A stretch of DNA of 47,445 nt from Leifsonia sp. 71-9. GTDB taxonomy: Bacteria; Actinomycetota; Actinomycetes; Actinomycetales; Microbacteriaceae. Location: contig NZ_MKVJ01000009.1 of assembly GCF_001898805.1 (NCBI RefSeq), positions 1-47,445 of the forward strand. Direction: 5' to 3'. The notes below the pieces were generated by a model, which saw only the letters and a list, made by a program, of their open reading frames with translations, searched no databases and was not told the origin of the DNA. Shown here piece by piece: positions 25,458-33,529 of this stretch; within the stretch, counting starts at the first letter, position 1; each line of letters starts with the position of its first letter. Both the position numbers and the translations under genes were made by a program.

Positions 25458-26095
25458 GGCGCCGGCGTCCCCGCGGCGACGGGCTCGGGGGTGGCGGGCC
25501 GGGGCGCCGCCCTCCAGGTCCGGCGGAAGGCCCGCGGGTAGGTCCGGACGAGCGTGGTCACGATCAGCGTCGCGAGCACCGCCTTCACGAGGTCGCCCGG
25601 CAGGAACACCAGGCTGGTCAGCGCGGTCTCGCCGAGCGGCAGGCGGGTGACGAGGCTCTGCACCGGGATGCCGACGGCGTAGATCACGAGGATGCCGCCC
25701 ACGATCATCCCGAGCAGCGTGCGCCACCAGACGGGCTTGCGTGCCGCCGCGTGCACGATCAGCCCGATGACCAGGGCACCGACGATCCAGCCCAGGGCGT
25801 ATCCGGCCGACGGGCCGAGGAAGACGCCGATGCCGCCGCGACCGCCGGCGAGCAGGGGGAGGCCCGCGGCGACGAGCGCGAGCAGCACCGCCATCGAGAG
25901 CGCCCCGAGCCACGGGCCCAGGATGGCGCCGGCGAGCATCACGCCGAGGGTCTGCGCGGTGATCGGCACGCCGCCGAAGAACGTGAAGCCGCCCGGCAGG
26001 CCGAGCACGGCCACGATCGCGGCGAACACGGCGACGCGCGCCAGATCGGTCGCGTCGAGACGACGGCGCGGGGCTGGGGTCGGGGCATCGGTCAT
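25454..26095 (-). CDS. bioY: Biotin transporter substrate-binding protein BioY
   Basis: The 213-residue S component of the biotin ECF transporter binds biotin in the membrane. It shows the BioY signatures: VPITAQTLGVMLAGAILGPWLGALSMAVL, the conserved GGRGGIGVFLGPSAGYALGWIVGA and FLPGDLVKAVLA near the C-terminus, with six hydrophobic helices. The ATG at 26095 is preceded by GAGG, 8 nt upstream; the longer frame from 26185 would cross the regulatory region. It is the first gene of the operon and has two BioQ-like boxes upstream. Confidence 0.95.
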   Translation of the reverse strand: MTDAPTPAPRRRLDATDLARVAVFAAIVAVLGLPGGFTFFGGVPITAQTLGVMLAGAILGPWLGALSMAVLLALVAAGLPLLAGGRGGIGVFLGPSAGYALGWIVGALVIGLIVHAAARKPVWWRTLLGMIVGGILVIYAVGIPVQSLVTRLPLGETALTSLVFLPGDLVKAVLATLIVTTLVRTYPRAFRRTWRAAPRPATPEPVAAGTPAP

Positions 26096-26110
26096 TGTCG
26101 GATCCTCACC

Positions 26111-26123
26111 TGAACACTGTTCA
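26111..26123. promoter_or_regulatory. BioQ-like operator, box 1
   Basis: TGAACACTGTTCA is a perfect inverted repeat of TGAAC around three bases. It agrees with the TGAAC-N3-GTTAC motif known for the Corynebacterium regulator BioQ. It lies between bioY and bioQ, in the predicted bioY leader and near the bioQ -35 position. Confidence 0.8.
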
Positions 26124-26125
26124 CC

Positions 26126-26138
26126 TGAACAGCGTTCA
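26126..26138. promoter_or_regulatory. BioQ-like operator, box 2
   Basis: TGAACAGCGTTCA repeats the box 1 palindrome, with centres 15 bp apart, so two dimers could bind side by side. It abuts the shared -10 palindrome at 26137-26146, so binding should block both divergent promoters. Confidence 0.8.
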
Positions 26139-26146
26139 CTATAGTG
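26137..26146. promoter_or_regulatory. Shared palindromic -10 region of bioQ and bioY
   Basis: CACTATAGTG is its own reverse complement and offers TATAGT on both strands. Rightward, TATAGT is six bases from the bioQ GTG (leaderless). Leftward, a TTCGAT -35-like hexamer lies 17 nt away, predicting a bioY leader of about 35 nt. Confidence 0.5.
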
Positions 26147-26151
26147 GGATC

Positions 26152-26796
26152 GTGAGCGGGATCGAAAGCGGACGCAGGCACACACGCGACGATGTGGCGC
26201 GCACGGCGCTGCGCATCCTCGACGACCACGGCCTGCCCGATCTCACGATGCGCCGGCTCGCCGCTGCGCTCGACGTGCAGCCGAGCGCCCTCTACTGGCA
26301 CTTCCCGAACAAGCAGTCCCTGCTCGCCGAGCTCGCCGACCGCATCGTCGCCGGCCCCGCCGCCCCTCCCGCACCGGACGACGAGTGGACGGACGCCCTC
26401 CGCACCGAGGCCGCCGCCCTCCGCGACGCCCTGCTCGCCTACCGCGACGGCGCGGAGGTCGTGGCGAGCACCCTCGCGCTCGGGCTCGGCTCCGGAGTCG
26501 CCCTCGACCGCCTGGCGGGCGCGGTCACCCGGGGCGGCTTCGACGAGGCGACCGCCCGGCGTGCCGCGACCGCACTGCTGCACTTCGTGCTCGGCCACGT
26601 CTCGCACGAGCAGCAGCGCCTGCAGTACGACAGCCTCGGGGTGCTGGCGGATCCCACGGATCCCGTCGCCGCCGGGGCCGACGGCGGCTCCGGGCGAGCG
26701 GACGATCCCGCGACCGATTTCGCCTTCGGCGTCGACCTCTTCGCCGGCGGCCTCGAGCTCCTCCGGACAGGGGAACTCAGTCGCCCCCGAAGGTGA
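26152..26796 (+). CDS. bioQ: TetR-family biotin regulator BioQ
   Basis: This 214-residue TetR protein has an N-terminal helix-turn-helix (TRDDVARTALRILDDHGLPDLTMRRLAAALDVQPSALYWHFPNKQSLL) and a TetR_C-type helical domain. BioQ regulators control biotin uptake and synthesis genes in Actinobacteria. Identification rests on its divergent position to bioY and on two perfect TGAAC-N3-GTTCA boxes between the genes. The GTG at 26152 is chosen as a leaderless start after TATAGT plus six bases; the frame's earlier ATG at 26095 would make the operators coding. Its 3' end overlaps the convergent DUF3566 gene by 20 nt. Confidence 0.85.
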   Translation: MSGIESGRRHTRDDVARTALRILDDHGLPDLTMRRLAAALDVQPSALYWHFPNKQSLLAELADRIVAGPAAPPAPDDEWTDALRTEAAALRDALLAYRDGAEVVASTLALGLGSGVALDRLAGAVTRGGFDEATARRAATALLHFVLGHVSHEQQRLQYDSLGVLADPTDPVAAGADGGSGRADDPATDFAFGVDLFAGGLELLRTGELSRPRR

Positions 26797-27154
26797 CCTT
26801 CCAGCCGCCGACCACGTTGGTCGCGAGGTTGAACAGCGCGGCGAAGATCGCGCCCAGCGCCGACACCACGATCAGTTCGAGCAGCGCGACCACCAGCGTG
26901 AACGTCATGAAGTTCGGGAACGTGATACCCGCGACGAGCTGGGCCCCCTGCGAGCCGGCGACATCCTCCAGGAAGCTGCGGGCGAGCCCGACCGCACCGA
27001 ACTTGTCCAGCGCGGCCCAGAGCAGGAGCGCGATGACGACGGTGATCGCCGCCACGATCAGGCTGACCAGGAACGACATCTTGAGCGCCGACCAGAAGTC
27101 GATGTAGACGAGGCGCATGACGGCTCGCTTCGACTGCTTCTTGCGTGCCGACAT
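26777..27154 (-). CDS. DUF3566 transmembrane protein
   Basis: The 125-residue protein matches DUF3566: a basic N-terminus, RLVYIDFWSALKMSFLVSLIVAAITVV, a second hydrophobic segment, and the end FNLATNVVGGWKVTFGGD. Two to three membrane helices are visible. The family is nearly universal in Actinobacteria and often encoded beside gyrA; here no gyr gene is in view. Function is unknown, with cell-envelope roles proposed for relatives. ATG 27154 has GGGGAGG about 10 nt upstream. Confidence 0.85.
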   Translation of the reverse strand: MSARKKQSKRAVMRLVYIDFWSALKMSFLVSLIVAAITVVIALLLWAALDKFGAVGLARSFLEDVAGSQGAQLVAGITFPNFMTFTLVVALLELIVVSALGAIFAALFNLATNVVGGWKVTFGGD

Positions 27155-27303
27155 CCCCGGACACCTCCCCGAACACTGCCGTCCCGTAACGCGGGACAGT
27201 CCCCTCGGCACAGTCTAACCGCCCGCCGCGCAACCCCTCGTCAGGGCCGTGGGCGGGGGCGTAGCGTGGGGAGCATCGCCCGCCGAACGTGAGGAGCATC
27301 CCT

Positions 27304-29037
27304 ATGCCGACCGTCGCCGACACCATCGTGGAGATCATCCGGGACGCGGGGGTGAAGCGCGTCTACGGCATCCCGGGCGACTCCCTCAACGGGTTCACCG
27401 ACGCCCTGCGCCGCGCCGGCGACGTCGCCTGGGAGCACGTGCGGCACGAGGAGGCGGCGGCCTTCGCCGCGGCGGCGGAGGCGGCACTGACCGGCGAGCT
27501 GGCTGTGTGCGCCGGCAGCTGCGGCCCCGGTAACCTGCACCTCATCAACGGCCTCTTCGACGCCAACCGCAGCCGGGTGCCCGTGCTCGCGATCGCCGCG
27601 CAGATCCCCGGCCCCGAGATCGGGAGCACCTACTTCCAGGAGACCCACCCGCAGGACATGTTCCGCGAGGCGGCCGTCTACACCGAGCTCGTGTCCATCC
27701 CGGAGCAGCTGCCGCGCGTGCTGGAGATCGCGATGCGCACCGCGGTCGAGCGCCGCGGCGTCGCCGTGGTCGTCGTGCCGGGCGAGATCTTCCTGAAGGA
27801 GAGCGCCGGTCGCCGCAAGTCCGCGCCCATCCTGTACTCGCCGCGCGTCACCCGCCCGGCTGACGCCGAACTGCGCGCCGCCGCCGACATCCTGAACGGT
27901 GCCAAGAAGGTCACCATCCTCGCCGGCGCGGGCGTCGAGGGAGGCCACCCCGAGCTGATCCGTCTGGCCGGCGCGCTCAAGGCCCCGGTCGTCCACGCCC
28001 TCCGCGGCAAGGAGTTCATCGAGTACGACAACCCGTACGACGTCGGGATGACCGGCCTGCTCGGCTTCTCCTCCGGCTACCGCGCGATGGAGTCGTGCGA
28101 CGCGCTGCTGATGCTGGGAACCGACTTCCCGTACCAGCAGTTCTATCCGTCCAAGGCGAAGATCATCCAGGTCGATCTCCGCGGCGAGAACCTCGGCCGC
28201 CGCACGCCCGTCGACCTCGGTCTGGTCGGCAGCGTGAAGGACACCGCGGAGGCGCTGATCCCGCTGCTCACGGAGCGCTCGGACACCAAGCACCTGGACT
28301 CCTCGACCGCCCACTACGCCAAGGCCCGCAAGAGCCTGGACGAGCTGGCCGTCAACGACCACAACCGCACGCCCATCCACCCCCAGTACGTAGCCCGGCT
28401 CATCAGCGAGCTGGCCACCGACGACGCCGTCTTCATCCCCGATGTCGGCTCGCCGGTCGTCTGGGCCGCCCGCTACCTGCGGATGAACGGCAAGCGTCGC
28501 CTCATCGGGTCGTTCTCGCACGGGTCGATGGCCAACGCCGTTCCGCACGCGATCGGCGCTCAGGCCGCCTTCCCCGACCGCCAGGTCGTCGCGCTCGCCG
28601 GAGACGGCGGACTCGCCATGCTGCTCGGCGAGCTGCTGACCCTGCGGCAGAACAAGCTGCCGGTGAAGATCGTGGTGTTCAACAACTCCTCCCTCAACTT
28701 CGTCGAGGTGGAGATGAAGGCCGCCGGGTTCGTCAACTTCGGCACCGGCCTCGAGAACCCCGACTTCGCCCAGGTCGCCCAGGCCATCGGGCTGCACGGG
28801 CAGCGGGTGGAGAAGCCGGACGAGCTCGAGAGCGCCCTGCGCACCGCGTTCGCGCACGACGGCCCCGCGCTGATCGACGTCGTGACCGCGCGCCAGGAGC
28901 TCAGCATCCCGCCGGCGATCACCGCCGAGCAGGTCAAGGGCTTCACGCTCTACGCGCTGCGCACCATCATGTCCGGCCGCGGCGACGAGCTCGTCGACCT
29001 CGCGGACACGAACATCTTCCGGCGCCTGTTCGACTGA
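27304..29037 (+). CDS. poxB: Pyruvate oxidase/dehydrogenase (quinone), ThDP-dependent
   Basis: This 577-residue enzyme resembles PoxB, which decarboxylates pyruvate to acetate and CO2 and passes electrons through FAD to quinone at the membrane. ThDP-binding is seen in the N-terminal Pyr domain (GVKRVYGIPGDSLNGF with the catalytic glutamate in HVRHEEAAAFAA) and in the C-terminal PP domain (GDGGLAMLLGELLTL...NN). The central FAD-binding domain has TILAGAGVEGGHPEL. ATG 27304 has GAGGAG 7 nt upstream; an in-frame start at 27289 lacks this. The C-terminal segment is a little longer than the PP domain, where membrane or lipid contact occurs in E. coli PoxB. Confidence 0.9.
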   Translation: MPTVADTIVEIIRDAGVKRVYGIPGDSLNGFTDALRRAGDVAWEHVRHEEAAAFAAAAEAALTGELAVCAGSCGPGNLHLINGLFDANRSRVPVLAIAAQIPGPEIGSTYFQETHPQDMFREAAVYTELVSIPEQLPRVLEIAMRTAVERRGVAVVVVPGEIFLKESAGRRKSAPILYSPRVTRPADAELRAAADILNGAKKVTILAGAGVEGGHPELIRLAGALKAPVVHALRGKEFIEYDNPYDVGMTGLLGFSSGYRAMESCDALLMLGTDFPYQQFYPSKAKIIQVDLRGENLGRRTPVDLGLVGSVKDTAEALIPLLTERSDTKHLDSSTAHYAKARKSLDELAVNDHNRTPIHPQYVARLISELATDDAVFIPDVGSPVVWAARYLRMNGKRRLIGSFSHGSMANAVPHAIGAQAAFPDRQVVALAGDGGLAMLLGELLTLRQNKLPVKIVVFNNSSLNFVEVEMKAAGFVNFGTGLENPDFAQVAQAIGLHGQRVEKPDELESALRTAFAHDGPALIDVVTARQELSIPPAITAEQVKGFTLYALRTIMSGRGDELVDLADTNIFRRLFD

Positions 29038-29270
29038 GGCCGCGCCCGCCCGGGTGCCCGGGTGCGTGGATGACTGCGCTCGCTTGGTACGTCCGCTGCG
29101 CGGCGAGCCGCCGCAGAAGTACCGGCGCGAGGCAGTCGTCCGCGCGAGGGCGTCCGACGTCGGTGATGCAGACCGTGTCGCTGTAGCTCATCGCCGGGAG
29201 GACGAGGCGGTCGCGGTAGCGGATCCCGAGTCGAGCGGTCGTGAAGGGTTCCGAGGCCGTCCGCCGTGGG
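29038..29270. other. Gene-free region with a partial copy of the LCP gene's 3' end
   Basis: No complete gene is convincing here. A 25-bp stretch (29164-29188) is identical to the end of the LCP gene (29752-29776) and in the same orientation. The minus frame through it is open and reads SYSDTVCITDVGRPRADDC, so it could be a remnant coding fragment. A CCGGGTGC doublet lies near 29050. Confidence 0.5.
29164..29188. repeat. 25-bp direct repeat, copy 1
   Basis: This copy is identical to 29752-29776. The two flank a small membrane-protein gene and lie 588 bp apart. Read on the minus strand both encode SYSDTVCI or part of it. Similarity fades just past the 25 bp but resumes briefly with TCGCCGGG. 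Confidence 0.7.
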
Positions 29271-29669
29271 TCAGCGGCTCCGGCGCCGGGCCGCGCCGAT
29301 CGCGACGGCGATCAGCAGCAGCGCCTGCACCGCCACCCCGACGACGAGCAGCCACCCGAGGCCGGCGATGGCGACCGCCGGATACAGCAGCGCCAACGGC
29401 ACGACGATCGCCGCGGTGATCGCGACCAGGATGATGGTCCGCTGCGCCCGGGGAGCGGCCGGCGCACGCCGATTCAGCGCCGGCACGACCAGGAACGCAG
29501 CGAACACGAGGGCGAAGGACGCGGCGGTGAGGCCAACCGGAGGGGTTTCCTCTCGCGCGAGGAACACGGCCGGCGCGGCGGTGACCACCACCAGCACCCC
29601 GAGCAGCAGAACCGCCGACGATGCTGCTGTCGGGACGTAAGGGCGTCGCAGGATCTCCTGTCCGGGCAT
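29271..29669 (-). CDS. Small four-helix membrane protein, unknown function
   Basis: The 132-residue product begins MPGQEILRRPYVPTAASS and has four hydrophobic segments (about 20-40, 47-67, 83-103 and 105-125) with a basic C-terminus (AARRRSR). No family is recognised. The ATG at 29669 lacks a clear ribosome-binding site; a TTG at 29720 in frame would add 17 residues. The sequence upstream (29690-29745) is AT-richer than its surroundings, and the gene is bracketed by 25-bp direct repeats, so it may have been inserted beside the LCP gene. Confidence 0.7.
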   Translation of the reverse strand: MPGQEILRRPYVPTAASSAVLLLGVLVVVTAAPAVFLAREETPPVGLTAASFALVFAAFLVVPALNRRAPAAPRAQRTIILVAITAAIVVPLALLYPAVAIAGLGWLLVVGVAVQALLLIAVAIGAARRRSR

Positions 29670-29746
29670 AGGCCTAGCATCCCAGTTCGGCCACAGGAGC
29701 ACTAGAGCAAGAATTCTCAATTCTGGATATCAGCTGCGGCTCAGCG

Positions 29747-31552
29747 TCAGTTGATGCAGACCGTGTCGCTGTAGCTGGTCGCCGGGGACGACGGCGTCGG
29801 CGCGGGCGCCGATCCCGAGCCCGACGATCCCGAACCGGAGGACGAGCCGGAGCCGGAGCCGGAGCCGGAGCCGCTGGACGCGCCGCCCGCGCCGGGCATG
29901 ATGCCGTCGTCGCCGAGCACCACGGTCACGCCGGAGACGCTGCTCGTCTCCTGCACGGCCGCGCCGGGGAGGAGCGCCGCCACGGCCTTCGCCTGCGCCT
30001 CCTGGCCGGACGGGTACTGGATGGTCGTCGTCGCGGTGGTGTCGGCGTCGCCGGGGTTGCCGGTCTTGAAGCCGGCGGCGGCGAACGCCTGGGTGGCGGT
30101 GGCGGCCGCACCGTTCTGGCTGCCGCCGTTCAGCACCGTCACGGTCGTGTCGGCCGGCTTCGCCGCGGTCGCCTTCTCGTAGGCGCTCGGGGTGCCCATC
30201 AGGCTCTGGATGAACGCGGGCATCGCGGCCGTGTCCACCTGCACGATGGAGAGGTCCTCGCCGTCGACGGTGATCGTCGGGGTGCCCGAGATCGGGATGG
30301 TCGCCGACTGGATCTTGCCGCCGGTGAGGCCTTGCAACTGGGCGCCGAGCTGGAGGAAGTTCAGTCCGGGGTCGGTCTCGAGCGAGCCGCTGACCGCATC
30401 GAGGACGTTGGTCAGCTTGCCCGGGTTGAGCAGGGTCCCGGCCGAGAGGAACTTGTGCGCCTCCACGGAGAGGAAGTACTGCTGGCGCACGACGCGGTCG
30501 AGGTCACCGCGCGGCAGCCCGTGCCGCTGGCGCACGAACGACAGCGCCTGCTTGGCGTCGAGCGTCGAGACGCCGGCGGGGAAGTTCGCTCCCGAGTACG
30601 GGTCGTCGACCGCCTCGTTGAGGCACACCTGCACCGGGCCGAGGGCCTGGGCGATCGTGTAGAAGCCGAGCAGGGAGACGCGCACGTAGTGGTCGATCGA
30701 CAGACCGGTGAGGTTCTGGACCGTCTGGATCAGGAGCTTCGCGCCGCTGGTCGGATCGGTCCCGCCGCCGCCGAGGGAGAACGCGGCGTTGAGCTTGTTC
30801 ATGCCGTGGCCCGGCACATCCACCCAGGAGTCGCGGGGCAGCGAGATGAGGGTCGCCGACTTCCCGTCCGCCGGGATGTGCAGGATCATCATCGTGTCGG
30901 TGTTCGTGCCGCCGCCGTCGTCGGTCGTGCTCAGCTGGTCGAGCTCGGCCTGGCTCGCCCCCTCGGGGCGGTGGTCGTCGCCGACGAGGAGGATGTTCTG
31001 GTCGGTGCCGTCGACATCCTTGCCCGACTTCGAGATCACGTCGACATGGCTCACGCCGTTGACGAAGCGGAAGTAGCTGTAGGCCGCATAGCCGCCGAGC
31101 ACCACGAGGAGCACGGCGAGGGTGCCGGCCGTCCACGCGATGATCCGCTTGGTGCGCCGGCGCTTGCGCGGGTCGCGCCCACGGCCGCGCTTGCCGGGGC
31201 CGCTGCCGCCCGGGCCGCCGTCGTCGCCGCGCCCGCCATCGCCGCCGCGTCCGCCGTTGCCGCGTCCGCCGCTCCCGCGCCCGCCGCGTCCACCGCTGCG
31301 GACCGCGTCGTACGGCTCGCCCGCGCTCGCGCCGCTGCCGAACGGGTCGAACCCGCCGCCTGCGGCCGCCCCGCCTGCCGCCGCGGCTCCGCTCCCGGCC
31401 GCGCCCGATCGCACCTGCGACGCGGGGCGCGTCGCCCGCACCGGCCGGCGCGGGTCGGCGGCGGGCGCACGGCCGAAGGCCTCGGTCGCCGGCTCGCGGT
31501 CTTCGCCGCGGTCGTCGGCGCCGGGGGTGTCGGGGAGGTTCGGACGTCGCAC
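29747..31552 (-). CDS. LytR-CpsA-Psr (LCP) family cell-wall polymer ligase with LytR_C domain
   Basis: The 601-residue protein probably transfers a lipid-linked glycopolymer onto peptidoglycan. A long Gly/Arg-rich cytoplasmic region (1-136) leads to one membrane helix (about 137-160). The LCP domain follows (about 190-380), with NILLVGDD, TDTMMILHIPADG, LISLPRDSWVDVPGHGMNKLNAAF and FVRQRHGLPRGDLDRVVRQQ, including the conserved Arg and Asp residues. The LytR_C domain (about 470-550; TVTVLNGGSQNGAA) and a Ser/Gly stretch come last, ending SYSDTVCIN. The GTG start at 31552 has no ribosome-binding site; TAGCGT six bases before it suggests a leaderless message. Only the start choice is uncertain. 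Confidence 0.93.
   Translation of the reverse strand: MRRPNLPDTPGADDRGEDREPATEAFGRAPAADPRRPVRATRPASQVRSGAAGSGAAAAGGAAAGGGFDPFGSGASAGEPYDAVRSGGRGGRGSGGRGNGGRGGDGGRGDDGGPGGSGPGKRGRGRDPRKRRRTKRIIAWTAGTLAVLLVVLGGYAAYSYFRFVNGVSHVDVISKSGKDVDGTDQNILLVGDDHRPEGASQAELDQLSTTDDGGGTNTDTMMILHIPADGKSATLISLPRDSWVDVPGHGMNKLNAAFSLGGGGTDPTSGAKLLIQTVQNLTGLSIDHYVRVSLLGFYTIAQALGPVQVCLNEAVDDPYSGANFPAGVSTLDAKQALSFVRQRHGLPRGDLDRVVRQQYFLSVEAHKFLSAGTLLNPGKLTNVLDAVSGSLETDPGLNFLQLGAQLQGLTGGKIQSATIPISGTPTITVDGEDLSIVQVDTAAMPAFIQSLMGTPSAYEKATAAKPADTTVTVLNGGSQNGAAATATQAFAAAGFKTGNPGDADTTATTTIQYPSGQEAQAKAVAALLPGAAVQETSSVSGVTVVLGDDGIMPGAGGASSGSGSGSGSGSSSGSGSSGSGSAPAPTPSSPATSYSDTVCIN
29752..29776. repeat. 25-bp direct repeat, copy 2 (inside the LCP gene's 3' end)
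   Basis: This copy encodes the terminal SYSDTVCI region of the LCP protein. Its twin is at 29164-29188, beyond the small membrane-protein gene. Confidence 0.7.
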
Positions 31553-31680
31553 ATCAGAACGCTAGAGGGCGTCGCCTGAAGAGGGCCTGGTTTCCGCGGC
31601 GTTCCCGACGAATCGCCAGGGTTTCGCCCCCGACCTCCCAGGCGCGCCTCAGGTGCCGGACGGCGGCTCTGCGAGAACCC

Positions 31681-32160
31681 TCAGTCCGCGTCGCCCATCG
31701 CGGCCGTCATGCGCTCCGAGATCGCGAGCAGCGCGTCCTGCTGCTCGGGCGTGATGGCGTCGTACAGGATGCGGCGGATGGTCGCCGTGTGCTCCGGCAG
31801 CGCCCGCACGACGACGCGACGGCCCTCGCCGGTGAGCTGGATCCAGCTGGCGCGCCGGTCCTCCGCGCAGTCCTGGCGCTCGACCAGCCCCCGCCCGGCC
31901 ATGCGGGTCACCTGGTGCGAGACGCGGCTCTTCTCCCAGCCAGTGAGGGCGACGAGGTCGCGCACGCGCAAGCGGCGCCCGGGGGAGCGGACGAGGGCCA
32001 TCAGCACCTCCAGCTCGGAGATCGAGATGCCGTTGTCGCGCTGCAGCTGCACGTCGAGCGTGCGGTCGAAACCCCGGCGCATCAGGTAGAACGCGTGGAA
32101 GAGGCGCTCTTCGTCGGCGCTGAGCTTGCGCGGGTCTGGCTGGGTGCGCGCGGTGGGCAT
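31681..32160 (-). CDS. MarR-family transcriptional regulator
   Basis: The 159-residue protein has the MarR winged-helix layout: an N-terminal helix (LSADEERLFHAFYLMRRGFDRTL), the HTH region (LRVRDLVALTGWEKSRVSHQVTRMAGRGLVER) and the wing (CAEDRRASWIQLTGEG). The GWEKSRVSHQ wording is common in Actinobacterial MarR proteins that act on redox or drug-response genes. An NAD(P)H-dependent FMN reductase is divergently encoded two genes away and is a plausible target. The regulated effector cannot be read from sequence. Confidence 0.9.
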   Translation of the reverse strand: MPTARTQPDPRKLSADEERLFHAFYLMRRGFDRTLDVQLQRDNGISISELEVLMALVRSPGRRLRVRDLVALTGWEKSRVSHQVTRMAGRGLVERQDCAEDRRASWIQLTGEGRRVVVRALPEHTATIRRILYDAITPEQQDALLAISERMTAAMGDAD

Positions 32161-32207
32161 ACGTCATCCTCGCACGCGGTGGGCGGTGACGACCCGTGCC
32201 CCGGCCG

Positions 32208-32753
32208 TCAGTGGGCGAGCTGCTCCAGGAACACGACGAGCACCCCGAGCGCGACGATCACGGCGAGCACGAGCAGCTGCTTCCATCCCGCCAGGCCCGT
32301 GCGCGAGACGGCGATCCGCGCCACGACGGCGAGCGACACGATCAGCGCGACGATCGCGACCGTCATCGCCGTGTGGACGGCCACGACGCCCCCGACCGCG
32401 AGCAGCAGCATGATCACCGGCACGACGAGCACGCCGAGAGCGCGGGAGGCGACGGCCACCATGTGGCGGAACTCGAGGGCGCTGGGGAGCGTGGTGTGCA
32501 CGATCATGTGCGAGACGAGGTCGGAGGCGAGGCCCGCGAGCAGCACGCCGACCACCGAGATCAGCATCGTCCACAGCACGTCGCCCGGGACGAGGTGCTC
32601 GCCGTGCCCGTTCAACGCCACCAGCACGGCCAGGGCCGTGAACGTCGCGTAGATGCGCTCGCGCAGCCGGTCGCCCGCCTGCCGGCGCTGCTCCTCGGTC
32701 GCGTCGGAGGGCAGACGGGTGTCATCGGGCCGGTCGTCATCCCGCGCAGGCAT
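32208..32753 (-). CDS. Conserved membrane protein, unknown function
   Basis: This 181-residue protein has a charged N-terminus and about four hydrophobic helices (about 37-45 with 57-78, 103-122, 127-145 and 159-177). A basic and acidic RQAGDRLRERIYATFTALAVLVAL precedes the first, and a conserved-looking HMIVHTTLPSALEFRHM sits between the second and third. No family is recognised. It lies between the MarR gene and the divergent reductase, 47 nt upstream of the former on the same strand, and may be in its operon. Confidence 0.75.
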   Translation of the reverse strand: MPARDDDRPDDTRLPSDATEEQRRQAGDRLRERIYATFTALAVLVALNGHGEHLVPGDVLWTMLISVVGVLLAGLASDLVSHMIVHTTLPSALEFRHMVAVASRALGVLVVPVIMLLLAVGGVVAVHTAMTVAIVALIVSLAVVARIAVSRTGLAGWKQLLVLAVIVALGVLVVFLEQLAH

Positions 32754-32805
32754 GCGAGAAGCCTACGGGACGGGAATGCCGACGGCCGTGGCGCGGTTCG
32801 CACTC

Positions 32806-32819
32806 GGTGACACGTCACC
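32806..32819. promoter_or_regulatory. Palindrome before the FMN reductase gene
   Basis: GGTGAC and its complement GTCACC flank AC, 18 nt upstream of the ATG and just before an AAGGA ribosome-binding site. It could be an operator. No particular regulator is indicated, although a MarR gene is nearby. Confidence 0.4.
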
Positions 32820-32837
32820 CAAAACGAAGGATGGACA

Positions 32838-33434
32838 ATGACGAAGATCGCGATCATCATCGGCAGCACCCGGCCGGGCCGCAACGGCGAGGCCGTCGCC
32901 CGCTGGGTCTACGAGCATGCCGCGAAGCGCGCGGGCGTCGAGTACGAGCTCGTCGACCTCGCCGACTGGAACCTCCCGCACCTCGACGAGGCGATGCCCG
33001 CCGCGATGGGGCAGTACGCGAACGACCACACCAAGGCGTGGGCGGCGAAGATCGCCGAGTTCGACGGCTACCTGTTCGTGACGCCCGAGTACAACCACAG
33101 CACCTCCGGCGCCCTCAAGAACGCGATCGACTTCGTCGGCGCCGAGTGGGCCAACAAGGCCGCGGGCTTCGTCAGCTACGGCGTCTTCGGCGGCGCCCGC
33201 GCCGTCGAGCACCTGCGCCTCGTGCTGTCGCAGCTGCAGGTCGCGACCGTCAGCGCCTTCGTCGGCCTGAGCCTCGCGCACGACTTCGAGAACTGGTCGC
33301 TGAAGCCCACCGCGCAGCAGGAGGCGGCCCTCACCCCGCTCTTCGCCCAGCTCGAGTCCTGGGCGGCCGCCCTCGAGCCCGTCCGCACGGCTGCCGCCGC
33401 ACCCGCCGCCCCTGCCGAGGACGCCGCCGCCTGA
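32838..33434 (+). CDS. NAD(P)H-dependent FMN reductase
   Basis: The 198-residue flavodoxin-like protein reduces FMN or quinone-type substrates with NAD(P)H. The phosphate loop GSTRPGRNGEAVARW (9-23), the VTPEYNHSTSGALKNAID motif (about 81-98) that binds flavin, and GGARAVEHLRLVL are characteristic. The C-terminal 20 residues are an Ala/Pro-rich tail. An AAGGA site lies 8 nt before the ATG. It is divergent from a membrane protein and MarR regulator, with a palindrome in between, consistent with redox or xenobiotic induction. Confidence 0.92.
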   Translation: MTKIAIIIGSTRPGRNGEAVARWVYEHAAKRAGVEYELVDLADWNLPHLDEAMPAAMGQYANDHTKAWAAKIAEFDGYLFVTPEYNHSTSGALKNAIDFVGAEWANKAAGFVSYGVFGGARAVEHLRLVLSQLQVATVSAFVGLSLAHDFENWSLKPTAQQEAALTPLFAQLESWAAALEPVRTAAAAPAAPAEDAAA

Positions 33435-33455
33435 CCCGCGCACGCTGACCTCCCA

Positions 33456-33490
33456 CCGCCGAGAGGGCGAACAGTCCGCCCTCTCGGCGG
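33456..33490. terminator. Bidirectional terminator hairpin
   Basis: Perfect 14-bp arms (CCGCCGAGAGGGCG and complement) flank a 7-nt loop, followed rightward by TTTCG. It lies between the convergent FMN reductase and nei genes. Confidence 0.88.
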
Positions 33491-33529
33491 TTTCGCGTGC
33501 ACGTCGCGCCGTCTCGACGCCCCCCGCGG

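Noticed and set aside
26095-26151. Upstream ATG of the biotin regulator
   Set aside because: It would place both operator boxes within the gene and has no ribosome-binding site.
28967-29191. Possible 74-residue minus-strand gene
   Set aside because: It shares only a short stretch with the LCP protein's end, overlaps the end of the oxidase gene, and has no family match; it is treated as a fragment.
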